This document shows positions 24,953 through 33,555 of a stretch of 64,000 bases of DNA, piece after piece. Numbering within the stretch: position 1 is the first letter of the stretch; each line of letters begins with the position of its first letter. Source of the DNA: an uncultured Agathobacter sp. (lineage in GTDB: Bacteria; Bacillota; Clostridia; Lachnospirales; Lachnospiraceae); contig CAKRLV010000004.1 of assembly GCA_934359755.1 (NCBI GenBank), positions 1 through 64,000 on the forward strand, in the 5' to 3' direction. The notes under the pieces are model-generated. The model worked only from the letters and a program-made list of their open reading frames with translations. It was not told where the DNA came from and did no database searches. The translations under genes were made by a program, and so were the position numbers.

Positions 24953-25456
24953 ATGAATATTAAGGCTACAATTTATAAATCTAAATTTCCTGAACAAATA
25001 CATACTACGGATAAGTTGTATATGGAAAAACTGCGAAAATTTTATAGCAATGATATAAAAATACCTAAAATACACTACAGCCAGCTAATACAAGTTTTAA
25101 AGCAGCGATACAATATTTCCGTTATAGAAATAGAAGAAAGTGATTTAGATAATTACACAAAAGATATAATGAGAGATTTACTCAAAAATGAACATAAACT
25201 ATGGAAGGTTTTAAGAAATACTTACTCTGATTTATTCTATAAAGATTTTTGGGATAATTATTTTGAAATTGATGGTAAACCAGAATTATGTATAATTTAT
25301 GATTTTAAAGAACAAAAATTTCTGTCGAATTGTACAAGCATTGAATTGTTGATTAAGATAGAGCAAGGAATTGATGATATTGATTCTGATGAGTATTTGG
25401 ATTATCTGAATAATTTATATTTCTATAATGGTTGGCTTTGGAAATGCGGCTTTTAA
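24953..25456 (+). CDS. Duplicated orphan protein, copy 2 (167 aa)
   Basis: Apart from the first six residues (MNIKAT instead of MNYMEQL) this is the same protein as the product of the gene at 21331. No domain is recognised; it has no signal peptide and no membrane segment. The start ATG 24953 follows gaggagagg, so this copy has a better ribosome site than copy 1. An earlier in-frame ATG at 24923 overlaps the -10 box and is rejected. It is driven by the single-repeat module C. Two synonymous or near-silent changes in about 490 bases mean a very recent duplication or gene conversion. Confidence 0.72.
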   Translation: MNIKATIYKSKFPEQIHTTDKLYMEKLRKFYSNDIKIPKIHYSQLIQVLKQRYNISVIEIEESDLDNYTKDIMRDLLKNEHKLWKVLRNTYSDLFYKDFWDNYFEIDGKPELCIIYDFKEQKFLSNCTSIELLIKIEQGIDDIDSDEYLDYLNNLYFYNGWLWKCGF

Positions 25457-25473
25457 ATTTAAATAAAATTGTG

Positions 25474-25502
25474 AGTCAGACCTGAGAGGGTCTGATTTTT
25501 TG
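25474..25502 (+). terminator. Terminator, repeat-unit copy 3
   Basis: tcagacc (25476-25482), ggtctga (25489-25495), T6. Confidence 0.85.
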
Positions 25503-25529
25503 TCGTTGAAATCAAAATGTTGAGAATAT

Positions 25530-25596
25530 GTTAAATCTGCCAAAAACAGGTTAAATCTGCCAAATGGTTGAAATGGTAGAAAAGATAGATTAGGAT
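25530..25596 (+). promoter_or_regulatory. LytTR-type promoter module, copy D
   Basis: gttaaatctgcc at 25530-25541 and 25550-25561, TTGAAA at 25568-25573, 17 bases, TAGGAT at 25591-25596. It drives the lipoprotein-ABC transporter operon. Confidence 0.75.
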
Positions 25597-25640
25597 GAAA
25601 TTTATAGACGACAAACAAGTGATATATGGGGGGATAGATG

Positions 25641-26873
25641 ATGAAAAGAAAATTAATTCAATTATTAAGTATGTGTATGTGTATTGCTATGATTGTTGGC
25701 TGTGCGCCCATGAATGATAGAGATTTGGTAGACAATAACAGCACTGAAGCAATAAAAAAGAAAGGCGAATGGAATGAAGAGATTAATAAATTGAAAAGTT
25801 ATAAGCCGGCGGATTTGCCTGAGCATATTAATATCGATGTATCTAATAGTATTTTGATAGATGCAGATATTTCTGTCTCGAGAGATTTGGATGAATATCA
25901 GGTACTTGGTCTTAAATTAAAACTGCATTTATTTGATGTAGATAATGATTTGGATAAGGTTTTAAAACTGATGGGGAATCCTAAAGTGGTTAAACGTGAG
26001 AAAGGCGAGTCAGAAGAAACTTTGCCTGATGAGAAGACAAAATTAAGGTCTAATGCAGCATATTTGAATGAAACTTCGTTTGTACAGATTAGAGATAGCA
26101 GGGTAATGATATGTGCATTAGATAACACACCATATACTGTGTCATCTGGTGTAAGCGGATATTATAATAATTTGTTTTCAATTCCTGATGATATAGCAGG
26201 AACTTTATATAAAGAAGACAAAGAGTTGGGATTTATGAAAGTAGAACAGGCTAAAAAGGATGCCGAGAAGTTTTTTGAAAAAGTTGGAGCCGATAATATA
26301 TGTAATCTTAAATGTTTTTCCTGCGATAAGGAATCAATACAGGAAGAGGTAAATGATAGTTTGGCAGACATGAAAAATGCCGGCAGGGATGAAAGTGAAA
26401 TTCCACAAATTGATAAGGTGACCACGAAAGATGAAGGATATTATATTGTAGCACAACAAGGTTATAATGGGGTGCCGTATTTGCCTGTACAAGCAGACCT
26501 GTCTATAAGTAATACATTTACAATATATGGAACTAGAATGGAACTTTTACTGACTGAGAATGGAATAATCGATGCAACTATAGATGATTTATTTCAAGCA
26601 GAAGAACATGGGCAAAAATATGAAATTGTGTCGGTGGGAGATATTTTAGAGACATTTATTGAACTTCATAATGATGAGACTTCAACGGTGAAGAGCATAG
26701 TAAAAAATGTTGGGTTATATTATCTTCCAGTACTTAAAGATAAAGAAAATATGTGCTTTAATGCATATCCTGTGTACTGTGTGATATACGATTTGCCAAG
26801 TGCAGACAATGCTGGATTTGTGACCCGGGAATTTAATATTTTTGATGCGGTGACTGGAGAGCGGATACAATGA
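25641..26873 (+). CDS. Large lipoprotein of ABC-transporter operon
   Basis: This 410-aa protein has signal peptide and lipobox IVGC (Cys about residue 22). The rest is extracellular and of no family I recognise. It includes a paired-strand region (LKLHLFDVDNDLDKVLKLMGNPKVV), a helix with two Cys (NICNLKCFSC) and a long strand-rich C-terminus. The overall size and position resemble lipoproteins that partner bacitracin- or lantibiotic-type exporters. The run of G at 25628-25633 is the ribosome site; ATG 25641 gives better spacing than 25638. It overlaps the first permease gene by four bases (ATGA). Confidence 0.7.
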   Translation: MKRKLIQLLSMCMCIAMIVGCAPMNDRDLVDNNSTEAIKKKGEWNEEINKLKSYKPADLPEHINIDVSNSILIDADISVSRDLDEYQVLGLKLKLHLFDVDNDLDKVLKLMGNPKVVKREKGESEETLPDEKTKLRSNAAYLNETSFVQIRDSRVMICALDNTPYTVSSGVSGYYNNLFSIPDDIAGTLYKEDKELGFMKVEQAKKDAEKFFEKVGADNICNLKCFSCDKESIQEEVNDSLADMKNAGRDESEIPQIDKVTTKDEGYYIVAQQGYNGVPYLPVQADLSISNTFTIYGTRMELLLTENGIIDATIDDLFQAEEHGQKYEIVSVGDILETFIELHNDETSTVKSIVKNVGLYYLPVLKDKENMCFNAYPVYCVIYDLPSADNAGFVTREFNIFDAVTGERIQ

Positions 26874-27628
26874 TAAAAATGTTACGTATTGATTTGGAAA
26901 AAATGTTTGGCAATTATAGATTTTATATCGCAATAGCAGGTATTATTTGTGGAATGTGTCTGTATGCCTTGGATGATGTGGCTAAAGGTGGGGGACGGGC
27001 TGGTGTGGAAGAAGCTGTATTTTCTGCCTTTAATGGAAGTATGTTCCTGTTAATACTCATGCTTAGTGTAGTTGGAGGAGGCTTTTCTTTTTGTGAGGAA
27101 CAAAATAAGGGTAATATTCGATTCATTACACTGCGGTCGGGCATAAAGAAATATGTAACTTCTAAGGTTTCTTGTGCTTTTATAGGTGGTTATCTTGTTA
27201 CACTGTTTGGACAGCTTTTCTCAATTGTGGGAGTAATGGCAATTGTTTATTATAAATATCACGGAACAATAAAACTATTTGCTGGTGCATATGAAACTGT
27301 TGATATGTTACAAGGAATTATAGGTTTATCTTTTCTGGGAGCTATTATGTCAGTGATAGGGTTGACTATTACTACAATACTTCCTAATTATTTTGTGGGG
27401 ATGTCAACGCCTATACTAATTTATTATTTATGGACATTGTTGGATGCATGGTTTGATTTTCCGCCATTTTTGAAACCAGCTTATATATATTTTGAGACAC
27501 AGAAATCGGTTGGAATATCTGGATGGTGGTATGCATTAATCTATAATATTGTTTTTAACTGTTTGGTGTCATATTTTTTGTATGGAATCTGCGTTACTAT
27601 GGTGAAAAGGAGAGTGGAAAATGATTAG
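26870..27628 (+). CDS. ABC-2 type permease 1
   Basis: This 252-aa protein has about six transmembrane segments and the layout of ABC-2 permeases: N-terminal cytoplasmic piece MIKMLRIDLEKMFGN, first segment FYIAIAGIICGMCLYAL, and a FSFCEEQNKGNIRFITLRSG loop after segment two, the usual coupling region. It would form half of a transmembrane channel with the next gene product. ATGA overlap with the lipoprotein gene and an 8-base overlap with the second permease show tight coupling. Substrate is unknown; export of a peptide or self-protection from one is plausible from context. Confidence 0.8.
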   Translation: MIKMLRIDLEKMFGNYRFYIAIAGIICGMCLYALDDVAKGGGRAGVEEAVFSAFNGSMFLLILMLSVVGGGFSFCEEQNKGNIRFITLRSGIKKYVTSKVSCAFIGGYLVTLFGQLFSIVGVMAIVYYKYHGTIKLFAGAYETVDMLQGIIGLSFLGAIMSVIGLTITTILPNYFVGMSTPILIYYLWTLLDAWFDFPPFLKPAYIYFETQKSVGISGWWYALIYNIVFNCLVSYFLYGICVTMVKRRVEND

Positions 27629-28487
27629 TCAGAAGAGACATATTTTGATTCCGTTTCATATTGCATTAATTGGTATACGTAAGTGGGTGACAAATTTTAG
27701 AATGTACGTAGTATTTGTCATGCTTGCGGTATTTGAATGGACACTAATTATGAATATAAGAGCGTATGCTTCAGGTATCGGAATGAGCATTTCATGTTGG
27801 TATTTTCCGTTTCTTTTTGTAGCTAATATTAATTGTATGTTCTATTATTTTGCATTAATACTTATGTATTGTAATGCGCCATATGTTGATGAGCATCAGA
27901 TGAGTCTGATGTTGAGAAGTGGCAGAAAAAAGTGGTTTCTGGGACAAATAATCTATACTGTCATGGCTTCGGTTTTGTTTTTTATATGGATGGCAATTCT
28001 TAGTGTTATAGAATATATTCCATATGTCGGTTTTTCTACAGAATGGGAAAGTGTCCTTGCAAAAATTTCTCAAAATCCTATGGTGTATGGACATGGTTTA
28101 TATTTAAATGTGCCATATGCAATTTTACAAAATTATACACCGATACAGGCGTTTTTGATTTGCTTTTGTATTAATGTTGGAGTTGGTACGTTGTTGGGGC
28201 TTCTTATTTTTTATGTAAATTTATGGAAAAGCAGAGGATATGGTGCGGCAGTGGCACTTGCATGGGTTGCATTATCTGATATTGTGGCTAATGAAATTGT
28301 ACAGCACATGTGGATGATAATACTTGCACCTACGGCATGGACAAATTTGACATTGTATTGTGAAGAAAATGCCAGGATTGCCTTTGGGACTGTAGTTGCA
28401 CTTTTAATATTTGGGATTTTATTACTTAGTATTTTGATTATGGTGCGTGCGAATAAGTATTCGGTTGAGGCTTTGGAGGAAATATAA
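27621..28487 (+). CDS. ABC-2 type permease 2
   Basis: This 288-aa permease has six predicted membrane segments, with NFRMYVVFVMLAVFEWTL as the first and a VDEHQMSLMLRSGRKKWFLGQII coupling loop after the second. It pairs with the upstream permease and the downstream ATPase. It has little residue-level similarity to the first permease, as in heterodimeric LanEG-like systems. It ends directly against the ATPase start with no gap. Confidence 0.8.
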   Translation: MISQKRHILIPFHIALIGIRKWVTNFRMYVVFVMLAVFEWTLIMNIRAYASGIGMSISCWYFPFLFVANINCMFYYFALILMYCNAPYVDEHQMSLMLRSGRKKWFLGQIIYTVMASVLFFIWMAILSVIEYIPYVGFSTEWESVLAKISQNPMVYGHGLYLNVPYAILQNYTPIQAFLICFCINVGVGTLLGLLIFYVNLWKSRGYGAAVALAWVALSDIVANEIVQHMWMIILAPTAWTNLTLYCEENARIAFGTVVALLIFGILLLSILIMVRANKYSVEALEEI

Positions 28488-29132
28488 ATGGATAATACAG
28501 CAGTGATAAGTGTGGAAAATGCATTAAAAATATATGGAACACAGACAGTATTAAATCATGTATCACTTGATATTATGCCTGGAGAGATATGCGGTATTGT
28601 TGGCAGAAATGGAAGTGGAAAGACAGTATTATTTAAAAGTATATGTGGATTTACACCATTAACTGATGGACAAATTAAGGTTCAGGGGAAAATAATAGGA
28701 AAAGATGTTGATATGCCTGATAAAGTTGGTGCAATAATAGAGAATCCTGGCTTTTTGAATAATTATAGTGCATATAAAAATCTTAAATTTCTTGCGATGG
28801 TTCACAATAGAATTGGAAAAGAACAAATCAAAGAAGCTCTTGAAATAGTTGGTTTAGATCCTGATAGCAAAAAGAAAGTTGGAAAATATTCACTCGGTAT
28901 GCGACAAAGGCTGGGATTAGCACAGGCAATTATGGAAAATCCAGACATATTGATTCTGGATGAACCTATGAACGGACTGGATAATAATGGAGTGGAAGAA
29001 ATGAGAAAAATGCTGATGAGGCAGAGAGATGAAGGAAAAACCATTTTGTTAGCAAGTCATAATTCGCAGGATATCAGTATTTTGTGCGATGTGGTTTATG
29101 AAATGGATCATGGAAATATCAGTAAGAAATGA
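28488..29132 (+). CDS. ABC transporter ATP-binding protein
   Basis: This 214-aa ATPase has Walker A GRNGSGKT, Q-loop region AIIENPGFLNNYS, signature YSLGMRQRLGLAQ, Walker B ILILDEPMNGLD and H-loop LASHNSQD, all intact. Short length and lack of extra domains match the ATPases of bacitracin/lantibiotic-resistance and gliding-type ABC-2 systems. It is the last gene of the operon under module D and is followed by a strong terminator. Confidence 0.92.
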   Translation: MDNTAVISVENALKIYGTQTVLNHVSLDIMPGEICGIVGRNGSGKTVLFKSICGFTPLTDGQIKVQGKIIGKDVDMPDKVGAIIENPGFLNNYSAYKNLKFLAMVHNRIGKEQIKEALEIVGLDPDSKKKVGKYSLGMRQRLGLAQAIMENPDILILDEPMNGLDNNGVEEMRKMLMRQRDEGKTILLASHNSQDISILCDVVYEMDHGNISKK

Positions 29133-29134
29133 GA

Positions 29135-29181
29135 GTAATACTCAGTTATAGGTGCAAACTATAACCGAGTATTATTTTTAT
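29135..29181 (+). terminator. Terminator of the lipoprotein-ABC operon
   Basis: A 14-15-bp stem pairs aatactcagttata with tataaccgagtatt, followed by attttta. Confidence 0.88.
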
Positions 29182-29205
29182 ATATTAACACTTCTCCTAT
29201 TAAAA

Positions 29206-29214
29206 TGGTATGAT
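29206..29214 (+). promoter_or_regulatory. Extended -10 promoter for the sulfhydrylase gene
   Basis: tggtatgat: TG-N-TATGAT (TATGAT at 29209-29214). No good -35 is present, as expected for extended -10 promoters. No SAM riboswitch or T-box fits in the leader. Confidence 0.5.
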
Positions 29215-29300
29215 ATAAACATCAAAGAGATACAGCAAGAACAAACCGCTGTACGGCAAATAAAGAAAAAGAACACGTATATAGAAAAGGAGATATTATT

Positions 29301-30608
29301 ATGGGAAAGAAGCATAGAGCAGACAGAAATCTTAAATTCGAGACAAGACAGTTACATGTAGGACAGGAAAGTCCAGATCCAGTTACAGATGCAAGAGCGG
29401 TACCAATTTATCTTACATCATCATATGTATTCCACAACAGTGAACATGCAGCAGACAGATTTGGTCTTAGAGATGCAGGAAACATTTATGGAAGACTTAC
29501 TAATCCAACAGAGGATGTATTTGAGAGAAGAATTGCATCACTTGAGGGTGGTGTAGCAGCTATCGCAGTTGGTTCTGGTGCAGCAGCACTCACATATGCA
29601 TTCCAGACTGTAGCACATGCAGGTGACCATATCATCGCAGCAAAGAACATCTATGGTGGAACATACAATCTTTTAGCACACACATTACCAGATTTCGGAA
29701 TTGAAGCTACATTCGTTGATCCATTCGACTATGATGGAATCAAGGCAGCTATCAGAGAAAATACAAAAGCTATCGAGATTGAGACACTTGGAAATCCAAA
29801 TTCAGAAGTAGTTGATATTGAAAGAATTGCCAATATCGCACATGAGGCAGGAATTCCACTTCTTGTAGACAATACATTTGCTACACCTTACCTTGTAAGA
29901 CCTATCGAATATGGTGCTGATATAGTAATCCATTCAGCTACTAAATTCATCGGTGGACACGGAACTACAATCGGTGGTGTCGTAATCGACAGTGGTAACT
30001 TCGACTGGACAGCAAGTGATAAATGGCCATGGCTTGTAGAGCCAAATGTATCTTACCATGGAGTAAGCTTCGCAAAGGATTGCGCACCAGCAGCTTTTGC
30101 AACATACATCAGAGCTATTTTACTTAGAGATACAGGTGCTACAATTTCTCCAGTTCATTCATTTATTTTCTTACAGGGACTTGAGACATTATCTCTTAGA
30201 GTAGAGAGACATGTGGAGAATGCACTTAAAGTAGTTAAATATCTTGAGAGCCAGCCACTTGTAGAGAAGGTTAACCATCCTTCAATTTCAAAGGACCCAG
30301 AGCAGCAGGCACTTTACAAGAAGTATTTTCCAAATGGAGGAGGTTCTATCTTTACATTTGAGATTAAGGGAGATGCTAAAAAGGCACAGGAATTTATTGA
30401 CAATCTTGAGTTGTTCTCACTCCTTGCCAATGTAGCAGATGTTAAGTCTCTTGCTATTCATCCGGCATCTACTACACATTCAGAGTGCAATGAGGCTGAG
30501 CTTTTAGATCAGGGAATCAAACCAAACACAATCAGACTTTCTATTGGAACAGAGAACATCGACGATATCATCGAAGATTTAGATGAGGCATTTAAGGCAT
30601 TGTCATAA
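29301..30608 (+). CDS. metY: O-acetylhomoserine sulfhydrylase
   Basis: This 435-aa PLP enzyme of the Cys/Met metabolism family makes homocysteine (or methionine) from O-acetylhomoserine and sulfide. Length and blocks such as VPIYLTSSYVF, GSGAAALTYAFQ, LVDNTFATPYL and the PLP lysine in SATKFIGGHGTTIGG are those of MetY rather than the shorter cystathionine gamma-synthase. C-terminal NVADVKSLAIHPASTTHS is also typical. The ribosome site aaaaggag precedes ATG 29301. Together with MetH it supplies methionine, although the genes are 13 kb apart. Confidence 0.93.
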   Translation: MGKKHRADRNLKFETRQLHVGQESPDPVTDARAVPIYLTSSYVFHNSEHAADRFGLRDAGNIYGRLTNPTEDVFERRIASLEGGVAAIAVGSGAAALTYAFQTVAHAGDHIIAAKNIYGGTYNLLAHTLPDFGIEATFVDPFDYDGIKAAIRENTKAIEIETLGNPNSEVVDIERIANIAHEAGIPLLVDNTFATPYLVRPIEYGADIVIHSATKFIGGHGTTIGGVVIDSGNFDWTASDKWPWLVEPNVSYHGVSFAKDCAPAAFATYIRAILLRDTGATISPVHSFIFLQGLETLSLRVERHVENALKVVKYLESQPLVEKVNHPSISKDPEQQALYKKYFPNGGGSIFTFEIKGDAKKAQEFIDNLELFSLLANVADVKSLAIHPASTTHSECNEAELLDQGIKPNTIRLSIGTENIDDIIEDLDEAFKALS

Positions 30609-30627
30609 TGTTATAACTGATAAAAAA

Positions 30628-30665
30628 TCGCAGGAGTAGTACCCAGGTATTGCTTCTGCTTTTTT
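30628..30665 (+). terminator. Terminator after metY
   Basis: A long stem, gcaggagtagtac with the gtattgcttctgc arm (GU pairs included), followed by T6. Confidence 0.85.
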
Positions 30666-30711
30666 ATGTGGTAAAATATAAATATTCAGAATCATTTTTG
30701 GAGGAATACAA

Positions 30712-31809
30712 TTGAGTAATAAGACAAATTTGTTTGATTATTTGATATGGCGTGGGGATTTGTCATTTGAACAGGATGAGTTCAATAAAATTGATGGAAT
30801 GATATTATCCCGTTTTTCGTATGCGCCATTTGAATGTGTTTTTACACCCGCCAAAGAATCAGGAACGGTCAAGAGTATCTGTAATAGCCTTCTCCGCAAA
30901 AAGGATATAGAAAGCAAAGTCTTAGCAGCACTTGATCTGGATTTATTTGAAGCGCTGTCAGCAAGCAGTCGTTTTGCCAGACTTAAGATAAGCAATTATG
31001 TCAATATATATGATGATGTGGAGCAGATACAGTTTTCTGCGATTACGATTTCGGTAAATAAATCGTTTCATGTGATTGTCTACAGGGGAACAGATGATAC
31101 AATCACAGGATGGAAGGAGAGTGTCAATCTTGGATTTATCAGTCCCATAGCATCGCAGAGACATGCAGTTGAGTATCTCAGGAAGATAGCAGGTCTTACA
31201 CAGGGCAGGCTTGTGCTTACAGGACATTCTAAAGGTGGCAATCTTGCCGCATATGCAGCAGCTTTTGCGGATGATGATATTCAAAAGAGGATAACTGATG
31301 TCTATAATTATGATGGACCTGGCTTTATGGACAGTGTGCTTGAAGACAAAGGATATCAGAGTATCTGTGACAGGATTCACACCTATGTTCCGCAGGGGTC
31401 GATTGTAGGAATGTTGTTAGGCCACAAGGAAGAGCACACAGTAGTTCACAGCTTCGAGAATGCAATGCCTATGCAGCACCGTGTTTACACTTGGGAGGTA
31501 ATAGGCAGGGAATTTGTCATAGAAGAGAGTACTACGAACCAAAGCAGATATCTTGACAGCACTATGAAGAAGTGGCTTAGTACCATGAGTACTGCCAAGA
31601 GAGAGCAGTTCGTGGAGGGTGCGTATTCTATTATTTCGCAGATGGATGCGAAGACTCTTACTGATTTCAGGGACAACTGGTTTGATAATGTCAATACGAT
31701 TATCAGTTCCATGAAGAATATGGACAAGGACACAAAGCAGATATTGGCAGAAGGAATAAAGTTGTTTATGAAGAGTGCTAAAGAGTGTATGTTGAAGTTC
31801 ACACCGTAG
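30712..31809 (+). CDS. Mbeg1-like (DUF2974) alpha/beta-hydrolase
   Basis: This 365-aa cytoplasmic protein has the Mbeg1-like fold, related to class 3 lipases. The nucleophile motif is TGHSKGGNLAAYAA, with an upstream VIVYRGTDDTITGWKES strand resembling the lipase oxyanion region; Asp in YNYDGPGF is a likely second triad member. Real substrates are not known. Translation starts at TTG 30712 after ggagga, spaced well, as no ATG is suitable. The C-terminal ~80 residues are helical. It has no neighbours in the same operon. Confidence 0.85.
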   Translation: MSNKTNLFDYLIWRGDLSFEQDEFNKIDGMILSRFSYAPFECVFTPAKESGTVKSICNSLLRKKDIESKVLAALDLDLFEALSASSRFARLKISNYVNIYDDVEQIQFSAITISVNKSFHVIVYRGTDDTITGWKESVNLGFISPIASQRHAVEYLRKIAGLTQGRLVLTGHSKGGNLAAYAAAFADDDIQKRITDVYNYDGPGFMDSVLEDKGYQSICDRIHTYVPQGSIVGMLLGHKEEHTVVHSFENAMPMQHRVYTWEVIGREFVIEESTTNQSRYLDSTMKKWLSTMSTAKREQFVEGAYSIISQMDAKTLTDFRDNWFDNVNTIISSMKNMDKDTKQILAEGIKLFMKSAKECMLKFTP

Positions 31810-31943
31810 GTGTGACCAGCAACACATGTACATGATTAAGTACATTAAAATGGCATCAATCATTTGAAATTGTATAATTTTGGGCGTAAAATGTTACATG
31901 GCTAATGTGCTTAAATTAAATTTATATATAAAGGAGTAATAAC

Positions 31944-32927
31944 ATGTTTGGATTTGGTCAGTTAATTGATATCTTAAAGAAAAGTCCTAAGAAAATCGTA
32001 TTTACAGAAGGAGAGGATCCAAGAATCCTTGAGGCAGCTTCACGTTTGCTTGCAGGAACATTCCTTCATCCAATCCTGATTGGAAATAGTGATAAGATTT
32101 ATGCAGTAGCAGAAGAGAGCGGTTTCAATATCCGTGGTGCAGAGATTATCGATCCTTCAAATTATGACAGATTTGATGAGATGGTAGAGATTTTTTGTGA
32201 GCTTAGAAAGAAGAAAGGTGTTACACCTGAGCTTGCAAGAGGTGTGCTATCACAGGCTAACTACTTTGGAACAATGCTCGTAAAGATGGGTGTTGCAGAT
32301 GCACTTCTTGGTGGTGCTACATATTCTACAGCGGATACAGTTCGTCCAGCACTTCAGCTTATCAAGACTAAGCCAGGAAATACTATCGTATCTTCTGTAT
32401 TTATTCTTGTAAGACCAGCTGCTACTGGTGAGAATGAAGTACTTGCAATGGGTGACTGTGCTATCAATATCAAGCCTTCTGAGGATGAGCTTGTTGAAAT
32501 CGCAGGAGAGGCTGCTGAGTGTGCTAAGATTTTCGGCGTTGACCCACAGGTTGCATTCCTTAGCTATTCTACATTCGGTTCTGGAAAGGGCGAGGATGTT
32601 GACAAGATGCGCAATGCAGCAGAGAAAGCTAAAGCTAAATATCCAGAGCTTTCAATCGAAGGAGAGCTTCAGTTTGATGCGGCTGTTTCACCTAGAGTTG
32701 CAAGAACAAAATGTCCTGATTCTAAGGTGGCAGGACATGCCAATACATTTATTTTCCCTGACATTAATGCAGGAAATATCGGATACAAGATTGCACAGCG
32801 TCTTGGTAACTTCGATGCATATGGACCAATCTTACTTGGACTTAATGCACCAATCAACGATCTTTCAAGAGGCTGCAATGCTTCAGAAGTTTATTCTATG
32901 GCAATTATCACAGCAGCATTGGCTTAG
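31944..32927 (+). CDS. pta: Phosphate acetyltransferase
   Basis: This 327-aa Pta converts acetyl-CoA and phosphate to acetyl phosphate in acetate-forming fermentation. It is the short form, without the regulatory N-terminal domains. It starts DILKKSPKKIVFTEGEDPRILEAA and carries the PTA/PTB signatures LGGATYSTADTVRPALQ, ASSVF-like region and SYSTFGSGKGEDVDKM. The ribosome site is aaaggag. Acetate kinase is normally adjacent in Clostridia but does not follow here: a terminator and ispF come next. Phosphate butyryltransferase is less likely. Confidence 0.93.
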   Translation: MFGFGQLIDILKKSPKKIVFTEGEDPRILEAASRLLAGTFLHPILIGNSDKIYAVAEESGFNIRGAEIIDPSNYDRFDEMVEIFCELRKKKGVTPELARGVLSQANYFGTMLVKMGVADALLGGATYSTADTVRPALQLIKTKPGNTIVSSVFILVRPAATGENEVLAMGDCAINIKPSEDELVEIAGEAAECAKIFGVDPQVAFLSYSTFGSGKGEDVDKMRNAAEKAKAKYPELSIEGELQFDAAVSPRVARTKCPDSKVAGHANTFIFPDINAGNIGYKIAQRLGNFDAYGPILLGLNAPINDLSRGCNASEVYSMAIITAALA

Positions 32928-32949
32928 TTTAATAAATATAGTATAATAC

Positions 32950-32978
32950 AAAGGTCAGACGTTATCTGGCCTTTTATT
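32950..32978 (+). terminator. Terminator after pta
   Basis: aaggtcaga (32951-32959) pairs with tctggcctt (32965-32973, one GU), then tttatt. Confidence 0.75.
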
Positions 32979-32998
32979 AATTTAAAAAGGAGATTAAT

Positions 32999-33544
32999 AT
33001 GAGAATTGGAATGGGCTATGATGTGCATAAGCTGGTAGAAGGACGCGATTTGATTCTCGGTGGTGTTACAGTGCCACATACACTTGGATTGCTCGGTCAT
33101 TCAGATGCTGATGTACTTTTACATGCGATTATGGATGCGCTGCTTGGGGCTGCGGCACTCGGAGATATAGGAAAACATTTTCCTGATACAGATCCTGCCT
33201 ACAAGGGGGCTTCAAGTATTAAGCTGCTTGAACATGTAGGAAAGCTCTTAGAGGAAAATGGATATGTGGTTAACAATATAGATGCCACAATTATTGCGCA
33301 GAAACCGAAGCTGCGTCCTTATATATCTGAGATGGAGAAGAACATTGCAGATACGCTTAATATTGCAGTAGATCAGGTTAATGTCAAGGCTACGACAGAG
33401 GAAGGGCTTGGATTTACCGGTACGCAGGAAGGAATTTCTTCTCAGGCGATATGTATGCTTACCAGTTTCTATGAGGCAAGTACACCTATTGGTGGAGATT
33501 GTAGTGGATGCAGCGGCTGCGGCGGCTGTCCAAAGAGCAGATAA
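32999..33544 (+). CDS. ispF: 2-C-methyl-D-erythritol 2,4-cyclodiphosphate synthase with Cys-rich tail
   Basis: This 181-aa enzyme carries out the fifth step of the MEP isoprenoid pathway. MGYDVHKL gives the zinc Asp/His pair, [20 protein letters not shown] the third ligand and fold core, and [12 protein letters not shown] the substrate loop. The domain ends around residue 158. An extra tail, [17 protein letters not shown], carries four cysteines three residues apart, which is not part of ordinary IspF (about 157-160 aa). It could bind a metal or iron-sulfur cluster, or be an attachment point. MoxR follows 11 bases later. Confidence 0.94.
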   Translation: MRIGMGYDVHKLVEGRDLILGGVTVPHTLGLLGHSDADVLLHAIMDALLGAAALGDIGKHFPDTDPAYKGASSIKLLEHVGKLLEENGYVVNNIDATIIAQKPKLRPYISEMEKNIADTLNIAVDQVNVKATTEEGLGFTGTQEGISSQAICMLTSFYEASTPIGGDCSGCSGCGGCPKSR

Positions 33545-33555
33545 GGGGTAAGGTT

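Larger units (their letters stand above)
24970..25623 (+). repeat. 654-bp direct repeat, right copy
   Basis: It matches 21351-22004 at offset 3619. Recombination between the copies would excise the AgrB-like, SpoIID-like and lipoprotein genes. Confidence 0.92.

Noticed and set aside
29152..29361. 69-codon open frame before metY
   Set aside because: Runs through a terminator and promoter and overlaps metY; no coding pattern.
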